Part shown: positions 8,539-17,767 of the stretch, piece by piece
Position numbering within the stretch: position 1 is the stretch's first letter
Layout of the letters: each line of letters starts with the position of its first letter
Assembly (NCBI GenBank): GCA_020846135.1
Contig: JADLEK010000004.1
Coordinates: forward strand, 21,069 to 85,068
Length of the DNA stretch: 64,000 bases
Reading direction: 5' to 3'
Source of the DNA: Gammaproteobacteria bacterium
Lineage (GTDB): Bacteria; Pseudomonadota; Gammaproteobacteria; Competibacterales; Competibacteraceae
Program-made: the position numbers and the translations under genes
The notes under the pieces: generated by a model
Seen by the model: only the letters and a program-made list of their open reading frames with translations
Told to the model about the DNA's origin: nothing
Database searches by the model: none

Positions 8539-10662
8539 CTACGCGATGATCTGGACCTCGACCACCGCGCCTGGCGCGCCATACACCATTAACCAGGCGG
8601 GCTTGCCGCTACCCGGCAGCGCGACACTGCCATCACCCTCGCCATCCGCCTGGAAGGCGAAATCGGCATCATAGAGCAGCCAGGCGATGGCGTTGCGCAC
8701 CGCGAGAGTCCCGCTGGCCGAGACTTGCAGCCACTGCGCATGATCCTCGACCTCGATGGTCAGGGAGACGCCGCCGGTCTGCAGTACAGGTACGCTATCC
8801 AGCGGGCGGAAGACGCCGCGACCGAAGCGGACCCATTCCTCCCCTTCCCGGTCTTCAATGACCAAATCATCGAGATCGCGACCGTTGTTGACCGGGATTT
8901 TCATCCACATCCGGGTCCGCCGACCGTCCTGGCTGGCGTCCAGCAGTTGGGTCCCCATGAAGGTGGCGGCAACATAACCGAGGAGCGTCGGGAGCGCCTC
9001 CAGCTCAAGCCGGGGCGGTTCCAGTCGCAGGATCCAGGAGGAGGCGGCTTCATTGACCAGCAACCATTTTCGACCGAGACGCTCATCCCAGCCAGGGGCG
9101 CGGGCGCTACGCGACGGAATGCGCTGGACATAGGGCAACTCCAAAAGGCAATGTCCATAGCCCCACGGGATGCGAACGACCAGGTAATCGCCAACATCTG
9201 TGGTCAAGGGCCGGTAGGCATGGAGCGGACTGGCATCGCTGGAGAAAGTGCCGTCGGTCCGGTACTTGAGGTTCTTCGCTGCCTCCGTCCAGACGCCGGA
9301 CTGGTAGGTTGACAGGGTCAGGGCGCGATCCGCCTGGACCTCAACCTTGACCACAGCATCGTACTTGGCGAAATAGCCGGCCATCGCCGCCAGGGTCTGG
9401 TCGTCGACCGGGACTTCAGGCAAGGGAGTCGCCGCGAGAGGAACCGGCATAGCCGCCAGTTGGCCGCTTTCGACCAGGGCGTTGAACAGAATGCGTTCGG
9501 CCAGCTTGGCGCTGCCATAGCTGAGCGTAGTCCCGCTCATAGCCAAGCCGAGGCGAGCTTCCGGCAACACAAAGAACTCACTGCCGTAGAACAGGGTTCC
9601 ACCATTCTTGGCCCAGGCTTTCACCCCAACTGCGGCCAGCCCTTTTTGGGATACATCGTCCCAGCCGAGTCCCCATTGAAAGGTGGGCACCGGATTGAAG
9701 GCGAGGGTCCGGGTCTGATCGCGGGCCATTTCCGCCACGGAGGCGGCGCTGAGAATGCGCCGCCCATCGAGAATGCCGCCCTGGAGCAGGAGCCGCGCCA
9801 ACCGCCCCATATTCGAGGGCGTGGCGTAGAGGCCGCCAGTGGCGAAGCCATTGGTGAATTCCTGCGGCTGGGGCGCATCGCCGACAAAGGCTGGAGCGAA
9901 ACTGCCTGCCGGCAAGGGTTCGAGAGGATAGGCGCTATCGGTCATGCCGGTGGGCGCGAGAATCTCCTCGGTCACGAATTTGGGGTAACTCCGCCCGGTT
10001 ACAGCCTCGACCAGGCGTTCGATCAGAGTGAAGCCATCGTTGCAATAAACCGCCATTTCACCGGGATCATGCTTGAGCCGCTCCTCAGCCAGAGCGGCTT
10101 GGGTCTGCGCCGAGTACTCCGGATGGGGGGTCTGGGTGAACAGGTTGATAAAGTTGGTGCCGGGGAGGCCCGGGGCATGGCTGAGCAACTGGCGGATCGT
10201 GATCCGGGCGGCTTCCGGCGTGAGCATCGCAAAGTCCTGAACATACCTCACCAAGGGCGCATCCAGTTCGACCAGCCCGCGCTCGACCAGAATCAGGGTG
10301 GACATGGCCGCCAGCACCTTGCTGCAGGAGCCGATACAGAACCGGGTCGCCGTGGTCGGGGCCAGATTCTTTTCCTTGTCAATGACGCCGAAGGCTTCAG
10401 CCCAGATGATGCGCTGATCATCCACTAGGGCCACCGAGACTGAAGGCGTATGGGTATCGGCCATGGCCTTGAGGATGGCGGCGCGGGCGTCGGCGATGGT
10501 GGCCGCGTAGGTTAGAGACGAATCATCGTCATCGCTCCCGCAACCGGTCAGCAGGCTGGGGAAGCCGGGCGCCAGCAGACCCAGGCCGATCAGGCGCAAC
10601 GCCTCGCGGCGGGTCAGGGTGAGCGGGAACCGGTTGGTAGCGTAGTCAGTCGGTAAATTCAT
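8539..10662 (-). CDS. Exported serine hydrolase, beta-lactamase/class C esterase family
   Basis: 707 residues. The N-terminus combines a twin-arginine-like LTRREALRLIGLGLL with a lipobox LLTGC (Cys41), so the protein is probably exported folded and lipid-anchored. The serine hydrolase domain (about residues 55-390) has SCSK at 112-115 as the SxxK nucleophile motif and YCN at 206-208 as the YxN motif. The C-terminal 300 residues are beta-rich and unassigned. The start at 10662 (MNLPTDYATN) fits the signal sequence; the 61 upstream codons look non-coding. The substrate is unknown: peptidase, esterase or D-aminopeptidase are all possible. Confidence 0.85.
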   Translation of the reverse strand: MNLPTDYATNRFPLTLTRREALRLIGLGLLAPGFPSLLTGCGSDDDDSSLTYAATIADARAAILKAMADTHTPSVSVALVDDQRIIWAEAFGVIDKEKNLAPTTATRFCIGSCSKVLAAMSTLILVERGLVELDAPLVRYVQDFAMLTPEAARITIRQLLSHAPGLPGTNFINLFTQTPHPEYSAQTQAALAEERLKHDPGEMAVYCNDGFTLIERLVEAVTGRSYPKFVTEEILAPTGMTDSAYPLEPLPAGSFAPAFVGDAPQPQEFTNGFATGGLYATPSNMGRLARLLLQGGILDGRRILSAASVAEMARDQTRTLAFNPVPTFQWGLGWDDVSQKGLAAVGVKAWAKNGGTLFYGSEFFVLPEARLGLAMSGTTLSYGSAKLAERILFNALVESGQLAAMPVPLAATPLPEVPVDDQTLAAMAGYFAKYDAVVKVEVQADRALTLSTYQSGVWTEAAKNLKYRTDGTFSSDASPLHAYRPLTTDVGDYLVVRIPWGYGHCLLELPYVQRIPSRSARAPGWDERLGRKWLLVNEAASSWILRLEPPRLELEALPTLLGYVAATFMGTQLLDASQDGRRTRMWMKIPVNNGRDLDDLVIEDREGEEWVRFGRGVFRPLDSVPVLQTGGVSLTIEVEDHAQWLQVSASGTLAVRNAIAWLLYDADFAFQADGEGDGSVALPGSGKPAWLMVYGAPGAVVEVQIIA

Positions 10663-10813
10663 CAGGGTATCCTTGGGTTCTTCGGAGCTTCGGACGCACC
10701 ATTGACCCGAATCGCAGGTTTCCCAGCCATACGGTGATAGCTTGGAGAAACAACTTTCCCGATGTAGGCAACGACGCATGATTCCAATTGAACAACAATA
10801 GCTTACAATATTG

Positions 10814-11056
10814 TCAATTTCCATGCCGAACAGTATTGGCCGCATCGGCGCTCAGAATAACGTCAAGGGTGATTCCACGTTCGGCGGCATAATTAACCAG
10901 TGACTGACCGTCCGAAAAGACGATCTGATCGACGGGCAATGGACTATCGGGCATAGCATCAATGCGTTCCAAAATTTCATCGCTCAAACCTTCATCCCAA
11001 TTTACAGTTTTAAGGCTGAAGCGCGGTTGACGCCCTTGCCAGGCAAGGCTTAGCAT
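10814..11056 (-). CDS. Small hypothetical protein
   Basis: 80 codons starting at ATG 11056. The C-terminal part reads naturally (SLVNYAAERGITLDVILSAD), with acidic and aliphatic residues like a folded domain, but I do not recognise a family and no clear ribosome-binding site precedes it. It lies divergent to the cobalamin riboswitch. It could be the decayed end of a longer gene. Confidence 0.35.
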   Translation of the reverse strand: MLSLAWQGRQPRFSLKTVNWDEGLSDEILERIDAMPDSPLPVDQIVFSDGQSLVNYAAERGITLDVILSADAANTVRHGN

Positions 11057-11065
11057 CGCTGCGTT

Positions 11066-11262
11066 TAGCGACCCGGTTTCCCCGATGGCGTTCGCCGGAG
11101 GGACGAAAAGGGAATCTGGTGCGGCGGTGCTTGATCCGCCTATTCCAGGGCTGCCCCCGCAACTGTAAACAGCGAGTCACCCCCTGCACGCCACTGGCCG
11201 AACCGGCTGGGAAGGTGGGGGAAGCGACCATGACCTGTGAGCCAGGAGACCTGCCGGGATTG
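11066..11262 (+). ncRNA. Cobalamin (B12) riboswitch
   Basis: The 5' leader of cbiM contains the conserved riboswitch blocks in order: GACGAAAAGGGAATCTGGTG near 11101-11120, GCCCCCGCAACTGTAA near 11152-11167, and the B12 box AGCCAGGAGACCTGCC at 11240-11255. Strand and order are correct for control of the downstream gene. Adenosylcobalamin binding would lower expression of the cobalt transporter. The outer ends of P1 are approximate, and the expression platform lies in the 150 bases before cbiM. Confidence 0.93.
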
Positions 11263-11408
11263 TTTTCCAGCTTCATTCCGGGCGGGGTGTTCCGGGGTTG
11301 CGGACCGTCCCAGCCAGCAGGTCGCCTTCATAACTTACAGCGACCGCCACTCCAAGACGCCCCGCCCCAGCCCAGACCTGCCCATTACATTAACCGGGGA
11401 GGTTTGTC

Positions 11409-12095
11409 ATGCATATTGCCGAAGGTTTCTTGCCGCCACTGCACGCCGCCGTGTGGACTGCGGTTGCTTTGCCGTTTGTCATCGCCGGCGCCCGCCGCGC
11501 CAATCGTCTGATGCAGGATCAACCACAAACCAAGTTGCTGCTGGCGGCGTCGGGCGCATTCGCTTTTGTGCTGTCGGCGCTTAAGCTGCCGTCGGTGACC
11601 GGCAGTTGTTCTCATGCGACCGGCGCCGGACTGGGCGCGATCCTGTTTGGCCCCTCGGTGATGGCGCTGTTGGGAACCATCGTGCTGCTATTTCAGGCGT
11701 TATTACTGGCGCATGGCGGCTTGACCACGCTGGGCGCGAACGTATTTTCCATGGCGATTGTTGGGCCGTGGGTCGCCTATGGATTACTACGCGGGACCCA
11801 GCGCTTGCACGCGCCGCTGGCGGTCAGCGTATTTCTGGCGGCCATGCTGGGCGATATGGCGACCTATGCCGTCACTGCCGGCCAATTGGCCTTGGCGTTT
11901 CCCGATCCGGCCAGTGGCGTTGCGGGATCATTTATCAAGTTCATAGGCATCTTCGCCCCAACGCAACTGCCGCTGGCGGTGATCGAGGGGCTGCTGACTG
12001 TCGTCATCGTCAATTTATTGCAGCAATACAGCCAGAATGAATTGCGTGAGTTGCAGGCTTTTCCCCAATGGTCGGCAGTGGAGATCCGCTCATGA
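11409..12095 (+). CDS. cbiM: Cobalt ECF transporter S component CbiM
   Basis: 228 residues, integral membrane. [13 protein letters not shown] at the N-terminus is the conserved metal-loading loop of CbiM/NikM; the amino group and His2 coordinate the metal. Several hydrophobic helices follow. It is the substrate-specific part of the CbiMNQO energy-coupling-factor importer. The cobalamin riboswitch upstream supports cobalt rather than nickel. Its stop overlaps cbiN by ATGA. Confidence 0.94.
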   Translation: MHIAEGFLPPLHAAVWTAVALPFVIAGARRANRLMQDQPQTKLLLAASGAFAFVLSALKLPSVTGSCSHATGAGLGAILFGPSVMALLGTIVLLFQALLLAHGGLTTLGANVFSMAIVGPWVAYGLLRGTQRLHAPLAVSVFLAAMLGDMATYAVTAGQLALAFPDPASGVAGSFIKFIGIFAPTQLPLAVIEGLLTVVIVNLLQQYSQNELRELQAFPQWSAVEIRS

Positions 12096-12409
12096 ACCGG
12101 CATAACCTCGGCCTGATCGCGATAGCGGTCGTGTTGGTTGTCATTTCGCTGATTATGGGCGGTCGACAGGAAGGCGCAGAATTTGCCGGCGCTGATGGGC
12201 AGGCGATGGCGGCAGTCGCCACGCTTCAGCCTGATTATCAACCCTGGTTCAGCCCGATCTGGCAACCGCCGTCCGGCGAGGTGGAAGGTCTGCTGTTTGC
12301 GTTGCAGGCGGCCCTGGGCACGGGATTACTCGGTTACTACCTCGGCCTCCGGCGCGGCCAGTCCCAGTCCCGCGCACGGCAACCGGATCGGGTTGATGCA
12401 GGCGATTGA
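12092..12409 (+). CDS. cbiN: Cobalt transporter accessory protein CbiN
   Basis: 105 residues. An N-terminal membrane helix ([16 protein letters not shown]), a short exported loop with GADGQA and YQPWFSPIW, and a second C-terminal helix ([19 protein letters not shown]) match CbiN. The start is at the ATGA overlap with cbiM. CbiN helps load metal into CbiM. Confidence 0.9.
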   Translation: MNRHNLGLIAIAVVLVVISLIMGGRQEGAEFAGADGQAMAAVATLQPDYQPWFSPIWQPPSGEVEGLLFALQAALGTGLLGYYLGLRRGQSQSRARQPDRVDAGD

Positions 12410-13148
12410 TCATCACGCCTGGACGAACCGCTGGCGGAACCGGCATCCCGTCGAAAAGCTGTTGCCGGCCTTGACTCTTCTCGCGCTGACTCTGGCGTTG
12501 CCGCCATTGACCATCGGCCCGCTGGTATTGGCGGCGACCCTGCTGGCCACGGTGCGCGGCGCGGGAATCCCCCTGAAAACCGTCCTGAGCGTACTGGCCG
12601 CGCCGGCGGCGTTTCTGCTGGCCGGCGCGCCCTTTCTGGCAATTTCAGTCCGCTTCCACGATGGTTTTAGCGTCCAGTTCTCTCCGGATGGGTTGCGCCT
12701 GGCGGTGGATACGATGGTGCGGGCGCTGGCGGCGACCAGTTGCCTGACCGCGCTGATCCTGACCACGCCGCTGACCGATCTGGTTCCGTTGTTGCGCCGG
12801 GTCGGCGTTCCGACCGGGATCGTTGAGCTGATTCTGCTGATTTACCGGTTGATTTTCGTCTTCGCCGAGCGGGCGTTGACCGGACGGCAGGCACAAGCGG
12901 CCCGGCTAGGCTATTCCAGCGTACCGCGTGGGATACGCTCTGCTGGCTGGCTGGCAGGTGCGCTGTTTCAGCGGGCGTTGGAGCGGGCGCAGCGGCTGGA
13001 ATTAGGCTTGACCGCCCGGGGTTACGCCGGCGAATTGCGGGTATTGCCGTCGGAGTGCGCGCTGTCCTGGTCCCGGTTGGCGCTGAGCATGACCTTGGTT
13101 GGACTGATCGGTTTGACCAGCAGTCTGCTGGCGCGCGGGCTGGCATGA
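12396..13148 (+). CDS. cbiQ: Cobalt ECF transporter T component CbiQ
   Basis: 250 residues of hydrophobic transmembrane protein, beginning [21 protein letters not shown] and overlapping the cbiN 3' end by 14 bases. The cytoplasmic coupling region near the C-terminus (ALERAQRLELGLTARGYAGE) has the Ala-Arg-Gly motif that transmits ATPase movement. It forms the scaffold between CbiM and CbiO. The open frame upstream of 12396 lies inside cbiN and is not used. Confidence 0.92.
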   Translation: MQAIDHHAWTNRWRNRHPVEKLLPALTLLALTLALPPLTIGPLVLAATLLATVRGAGIPLKTVLSVLAAPAAFLLAGAPFLAISVRFHDGFSVQFSPDGLRLAVDTMVRALAATSCLTALILTTPLTDLVPLLRRVGVPTGIVELILLIYRLIFVFAERALTGRQAQAARLGYSSVPRGIRSAGWLAGALFQRALERAQRLELGLTARGYAGELRVLPSECALSWSRLALSMTLVGLIGLTSSLLARGLA

Positions 13149-13966
13149 CCGTTCCGCTGCTGACCGTTCGCGGCGTCGACTATGCCTATCCAGGCGGAGT
13201 CATGGCGCTGCGCAATCTGAATCTGACCGTTGAGAAAGGCCAAAAACTGGCAATCCTCGGCCCCAACGGCTCCGGCAAAACCACCCTGCTGCTGCATCTT
13301 AACGGCGCTTTTCAGCCGACATGCGGCGAAATCCGGCTGGAGGATCGGCCAGCAGGCTATGACCGCCGTTCCCTGACCGATTGGCGGCGGCGGGTCGGTC
13401 TGGTGTTGCAGGAGCCGGATGATCAATTGTTCGCCGCTACCGTGGGTCAGGATGTGTCGTTCGGGCCGCTGAATCTGGGCCTGACCGCGGTGGAAACCCG
13501 GGAGCGGGTCGGCGAGGCGCTGGCGGCGTTGCGGATTGATCATTTGGCGGATCGGGCGACGCATACCCTCAGTTTCGGCCAGAAGAAGCGGGTGGCGATG
13601 GCCGGGGTTCTGGCGATGCGTCCGGAGATTCTGGCGCTGGACGAACCGACCGCCGGACTGGACTCGCACGGCGTCGCCCATTTGCTCGATGCGTTGCAGC
13701 GCTTGCACGAGGCCGGAACGACCCTGGTGTTTTCGACCCACGATGTGGAACTGGCCTACGCCTGGGCCGATCAGGCCGCAATTTTTCAGGATGGAACGGT
13801 GCTGCGTCAGGGCGAAACCACCGCGGTGCTGGCGGATCGGGACCTGTTGCAGCAGGCGCGGCTGCGGCCGCCGCTGCTGCTGGAATTAGCGCAACTGCTG
13901 CCGGGGCCGCTGCTGCGATCCAGAGAGGCTGTGCTGGCGCAGTTGCAGGAGCGCTTGCAAGGTTGA
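13145..13966 (+). CDS. cbiO: Cobalt ECF transporter ATPase CbiO
   Basis: 273 residues. ABC ATPase with Walker A GPNGSGKTT (39-47), a Q-loop at VLQEPDDQLF, the signature-like LSFGQKKRVA, Walker B ILALDEPTAGLD and the switch histidine in FSTHD. The start is at the ATGA overlap with cbiQ. It powers cobalt import by the CbiMNQO complex. Confidence 0.95.
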   Translation: MTVPLLTVRGVDYAYPGGVMALRNLNLTVEKGQKLAILGPNGSGKTTLLLHLNGAFQPTCGEIRLEDRPAGYDRRSLTDWRRRVGLVLQEPDDQLFAATVGQDVSFGPLNLGLTAVETRERVGEALAALRIDHLADRATHTLSFGQKKRVAMAGVLAMRPEILALDEPTAGLDSHGVAHLLDALQRLHEAGTTLVFSTHDVELAYAWADQAAIFQDGTVLRQGETTAVLADRDLLQQARLRPPLLLELAQLLPGPLLRSREAVLAQLQERLQG

Positions 13967-14052
13967 AGAGGCCGCGTCAGGCGCGATAGAGCGCCCATTG
14001 CGCCATAACTGGCTATCATTCCGGGCTACTTCACGATGGTAGGTTGCCTTCC

Positions 14053-15918
14053 ATGCGCTACGACATCCAACTGTTGCCCATCCCGGCCTTCGCCGACGCA
14101 TTGCAACAACAATCGGTGGATGACCTTAAAAAAATCGCGGCACAGATCAGCGATGAAAAGAACAGACTGGTTCGCAAGGCGGATTTGGTGAACTTCATTC
14201 GGCAACAGCTCAGCATTGATCCAGGCCGGTTACGCCAGGTTGAGAATGACCCATTGCAAGGCTTCTGGCGCAAGCTCGACTCCTTGCAGCAGGCGGCCAT
14301 CGCTGAAGTCGCGCATGGCCCTAATCCTTGGTTTGACCCGGATCGCTTTGAAGCCAAGCACGGCCAGTCGCCGAACTGGGGCCAGCGCGACCACTGCTAC
14401 AACCTTACCCCTTCGTTGTTGGGCGTGTTCTTCTTCAACGGGGTTATGCCCGACGATCTGCGCCGCCGCTTCAAATCCTTTGCGCCAAAACCCGAACCGG
14501 TGCGACTCTCGCCGTTATCCGAACTGCCGGCGGAATGGGTGCTGACTGATGAGAAATTGGATCCGAAAACCCGCGCTACGACGGTGGTGCAGAAGCCGGT
14601 CCCGATCACGATCCGACTGACCGATCGGGCGGCGATTCACGATCTCAAGGCGATATTGCGACTGATTGACGCCGGCAAACTGGCGGTCAGCGACAAGACC
14701 AGCCAGCCTGGAATTGCGGCGGTGCGAACCGTGGACGCTTTATTGCTGGGCGGCGATTTCTATGACGACAGCGACTACCCGGAAGAGCAGAAGATCGGCC
14801 CGATCAGAGCCTTTGCCTGGCCGATGCTGGCGCAGGGCGGCAAACTGGCGGTACTGAGCGGCAAGATCCTGCAATTGACCAAGGCCGGGCAGAAGGCGCT
14901 CACCGATCCAGTCGAAAAAACCCTGGCGCAGATGTGGCGGCACTGGCTGAAAACCACGGTGTTCGATGAGTTTCTGCGGATCGACCTGATCAAGGGCCAG
15001 ACCGGTAAAGGCAAACGCGGCTTGACCGCGCCGTCCGGGCGGCGGGCGGCGCTGCATCAGGCGTTGCGCGGCTGCCCGCCGGGGCAATGGATCGGTGTCA
15101 ACGACCTGTTTCGCCAGATGTGGGCCAATGGCGCAGGGTTCGAGATCACCCGCGATCCCTATAACCTCTACGTTAGCCAGCCCGGCTACGATCTGGGTTC
15201 CGAGGATTATCGGCACTGGCGACTGCTCCAGGCCCGTTATGCGCTCTGCGTCCTGTTTGAATACGCCGCCACCTTGGGTCTGATCGATGTCGCCTATATC
15301 CCGCCGCAGGGCGCCCGCCGCGATTATGGCGAACTGTGGCGGATCGCCCGTTGGCCGTTTGTCAGCCGCTATGACGGCCTGCTCTATCTCCGGGTCAACC
15401 CGCTGGGCGCGTACTGCCTGGAACTGACCGGTCATTACCAGCCCTCCGCCCCGGAGATCGCCTCGACGCCGCTGGTGAGGGTATTGCCGAATCTGGAAAT
15501 CGCCGCCATTGGCCCCCACCTGGAACCGGCGGACGCCATGCTGCTGGATAGTTATGCCGAGAAGATCTCCGACGCGGTCTGGAAACTGGATCAGGATCGC
15601 CTGATTGAAGCGCTGGAAAACGGTCATGAACTGACGGCGCTGGCGGAATTGCTGGTGTCGTTGAGCGGTCAGCCGTTGCCGGAAACGGTTGAGCGGTTTC
15701 TGACCGATATGAACCACCGCGCCCGCAGCCTGCAAGCACAGGGAACCGCCAAGCTGATCGAATGCGCTGATGCGATGCTGGCGACCTTGATCGCCAATGA
15801 CAGTCGCACCAAACCGTTTTGCCTGCTGGCGGGGGAACGGCATCTGGCGGTGCCAGTTGAGGGCGAAACCCGATTCCGCAGCGCCCTCCGTAAACTGGGT
15901 TATGGTCTCCCCCGATGA
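14053..15918 (+). CDS. Helicase-associated protein, XPB/Ssl2 N-terminal-like
   Basis: About 621 residues, starting MRYDIQLLPIPAFADALQ. The N-terminal 60 residues form a helical SAP-like segment (DDLKKIAAQIS...RKADLVNFIRQQL). The rest is a long alpha/beta region of winged-helix type, as in the helicase-associated proteins encoded beside bacterial XPB helicases (for example Rv0862c beside Rv0861c in mycobacteria, from memory). It has no Walker motifs. The stop overlaps the XPB start by ATGA, so the two are probably made together and may form a complex (inference). A TTG three codons upstream is an alternative start. Confidence 0.75.
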   Translation: MRYDIQLLPIPAFADALQQQSVDDLKKIAAQISDEKNRLVRKADLVNFIRQQLSIDPGRLRQVENDPLQGFWRKLDSLQQAAIAEVAHGPNPWFDPDRFEAKHGQSPNWGQRDHCYNLTPSLLGVFFFNGVMPDDLRRRFKSFAPKPEPVRLSPLSELPAEWVLTDEKLDPKTRATTVVQKPVPITIRLTDRAAIHDLKAILRLIDAGKLAVSDKTSQPGIAAVRTVDALLLGGDFYDDSDYPEEQKIGPIRAFAWPMLAQGGKLAVLSGKILQLTKAGQKALTDPVEKTLAQMWRHWLKTTVFDEFLRIDLIKGQTGKGKRGLTAPSGRRAALHQALRGCPPGQWIGVNDLFRQMWANGAGFEITRDPYNLYVSQPGYDLGSEDYRHWRLLQARYALCVLFEYAATLGLIDVAYIPPQGARRDYGELWRIARWPFVSRYDGLLYLRVNPLGAYCLELTGHYQPSAPEIASTPLVRVLPNLEIAAIGPHLEPADAMLLDSYAEKISDAVWKLDQDRLIEALENGHELTALAELLVSLSGQPLPETVERFLTDMNHRARSLQAQGTAKLIECADAMLATLIANDSRTKPFCLLAGERHLAVPVEGETRFRSALRKLGYGLPR

Positions 15919-17591
15919 GTGATTACGTTCCTGATAATCCATTGATCGTGCAAAGCGATCAAACCGTGCTGCTGGAAGTGCATTCCCCGCGCAGCGAAGC
16001 GGCTCGCGAGGCGATTGTGCCGTTTGCGGAATTGCTCAAAAGTCCCGAACACATCCACACCTACCGCATCACTCCACTGAGCATCTGGAACGCCCGCGCC
16101 TCCGGCCTGAGTACCGCGGCGATGGTGGCGACTCTGCGCGAGTACGCCAAATACCCGATCCCGGAAGGAGTCGCCCAGGAGATCGATGCGCTGGGTCGGC
16201 GCTACGGGCTGGCGGTCATTGACCGCGCTGCCGATCAGGGGCTGGTGCTGTGGGTAGCGGATCCGGCGCTGGCGGAACTGCTGGCCCGCGACCGGCAGGT
16301 GGCGCCGCTGTTGAGCGAGCGGCTGGGCGACCTGCAATTCCGGATCAAGCTCGGGGTGCGCGGCTTGCTCAAGCAGGCGCTGGTCGCTATTGGCTATCCG
16401 GCGGACGATCTGGCCGGCTACAGCGAGGGCCAGGAATTGCCGCTGCGCCTGCGCGAAATCTGCGCCAGTGGTGGGCCGTTCCGGGTCCGTGAATACCAGT
16501 GGGAAGCGGCGGAAGCGTTCTATCAGGACGGCCAGGCCCGGGGCGGCAGTGGAGTGATTGTGCTGCCGTGCGGGGCGGGAAAAACCATTGTCGGGATGGC
16601 GGTCATGGCGCTGGCGCAGGAAAACACCCTGATTCTGACCACCAGCCAGACCTCAATGGAACAATGGCGGCGGGAGCTGCTGGACAAGACCGACCTGCCG
16701 GCGGACGCCATCGCCGAATACAGCGGGCAGCGCAAGGATACCGGCGCGGTGACCGTGGCGACTTATCAGATGCTCACCTACCGCGCCAGCAAGGACGGCG
16801 AGTTTGTCCATTTCGGCCTGTTCCACGCCCGCGCCTGGGGATTGATCATTTATGACGAGGTGCATCTGTTGCCCGCGCCGGTGTTTCGCATCACCGCCGA
16901 ACTGCAATCGCGCCGCCGGTTAGGATTGACGGCGACCCTGATTCGGGAAGACGGGCTGGAGAAAGATGTCTTTGCGCTGATCGGCCCGAAACGCTATGAC
17001 GCGCCATGGCGGGAACTGGAAGGGCAGGGCTGGATCGCCGCCGCTGATTGCGTCGAGTTCCGGCTGCGGCAAACCCCGGAGCGGGATATGGAATACGCCC
17101 TGGCTCCCCGCCGCAACCAGTTTCGGATTGCTGCGGAAAATCCCCGCAAGCGTCTGGTGGTCAAGGAATTGCTGCAACGGGAAGCCGGGCATCGGATTCT
17201 GGTGATCGGCGAATATCTGGACCAGTTGGCGGCGCTGGCGACGGACACCGGCTTTCCGTTGCTGACTGGCAAGACCCCGCAGCTGGAGCGGGAGAAGCTG
17301 TATCAGGCGTTCCGGGCGCGGAGCGTCCCAGGGCTGGTGCTGTCGCGGGTGGGTAATTTTGCAGTGGATTTGCCCGATGCCGATGTGCTAATTCAGGTAT
17401 CCGGCAAGTACGGCTCGCGGCAGGAGGAAGCGCAACGGCTGGGGCGGGTGCTGCGGCCCAAAGCGGACGGGCGACGGGCGCGGTTTTATACCCTGGTCAG
17501 CCTGCGGACCTGTGAGGAGGATTTCGCCCGTCACCGGCAACTGTTTCTGACCGAGCAGGGCTATAGCTACCGAATTGAAGGGGAACGCTGA
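15915..17591 (+). CDS. XPB/ERCC3-type superfamily 2 DNA helicase
   Basis: 558 residues. An N-terminal damage-recognition-like domain (about 1-185) precedes the helicase core. Walker A is LPCGAGKT (217-224), the DEVH box is at 314-317, motif III lies in GLTATLIRED, and the RED motif typical of XPB is at 344-346. Helicase lobe 2 ends with QRLGRVLRPK, the motif VI arginine finger. XPB homologues unwind DNA in repair. There is no Bax1-like nuclease next to it; the partner is the upstream helicase-associated protein. Confidence 0.92.
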   Translation: MSDYVPDNPLIVQSDQTVLLEVHSPRSEAAREAIVPFAELLKSPEHIHTYRITPLSIWNARASGLSTAAMVATLREYAKYPIPEGVAQEIDALGRRYGLAVIDRAADQGLVLWVADPALAELLARDRQVAPLLSERLGDLQFRIKLGVRGLLKQALVAIGYPADDLAGYSEGQELPLRLREICASGGPFRVREYQWEAAEAFYQDGQARGGSGVIVLPCGAGKTIVGMAVMALAQENTLILTTSQTSMEQWRRELLDKTDLPADAIAEYSGQRKDTGAVTVATYQMLTYRASKDGEFVHFGLFHARAWGLIIYDEVHLLPAPVFRITAELQSRRRLGLTATLIREDGLEKDVFALIGPKRYDAPWRELEGQGWIAAADCVEFRLRQTPERDMEYALAPRRNQFRIAAENPRKRLVVKELLQREAGHRILVIGEYLDQLAALATDTGFPLLTGKTPQLEREKLYQAFRARSVPGLVLSRVGNFAVDLPDADVLIQVSGKYGSRQEEAQRLGRVLRPKADGRRARFYTLVSLRTCEEDFARHRQLFLTEQGYSYRIEGER

Positions 17592-17671
17592 GGCTGGCTA
17601 TGAACCCGTGTCTGATGAACCCGCGTCCATGCTCTGGCAGTGATTGAATTTGTTGATGGTGCGCTGCACAA

Positions 17672-17690
17672 TATGATGCGTTGCATCATA
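17672..17690. promoter_or_regulatory. Perfect inverted repeat upstream of the receiver gene
   Basis: TATGATGC-GTT-GCATCATA has 8-base perfect arms and lies about 80 bases before the lone receiver gene, in the 176-base gap after the helicase. It looks like a dimeric repressor operator or a small hairpin. No T-tract follows, so a terminator is unlikely. Confidence 0.45.
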
Positions 17691-17767
17691 GAAAATCCTT
17701 GCTGTTGACTGCGCGGCCCGCAACCGCCAACCCTGACCTCACTGGACTCTGGCGGACTTAAAAAAAG

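Noticed and set aside
10663..10845. N-terminal extension of the serine hydrolase to 10845
   Set aside because: Cysteine-rich and unlike a signal sequence; the Tat/lipoprotein signal begins at 10662.
14740..15942. A 400-codon open frame on the minus strand opposite the helicase-associated gene
   Set aside because: GC-rich codon usage leaves antisense frames open. The translation is rich in Gln, Arg and His with no domain, and the plus-strand gene is coupled to XPB.
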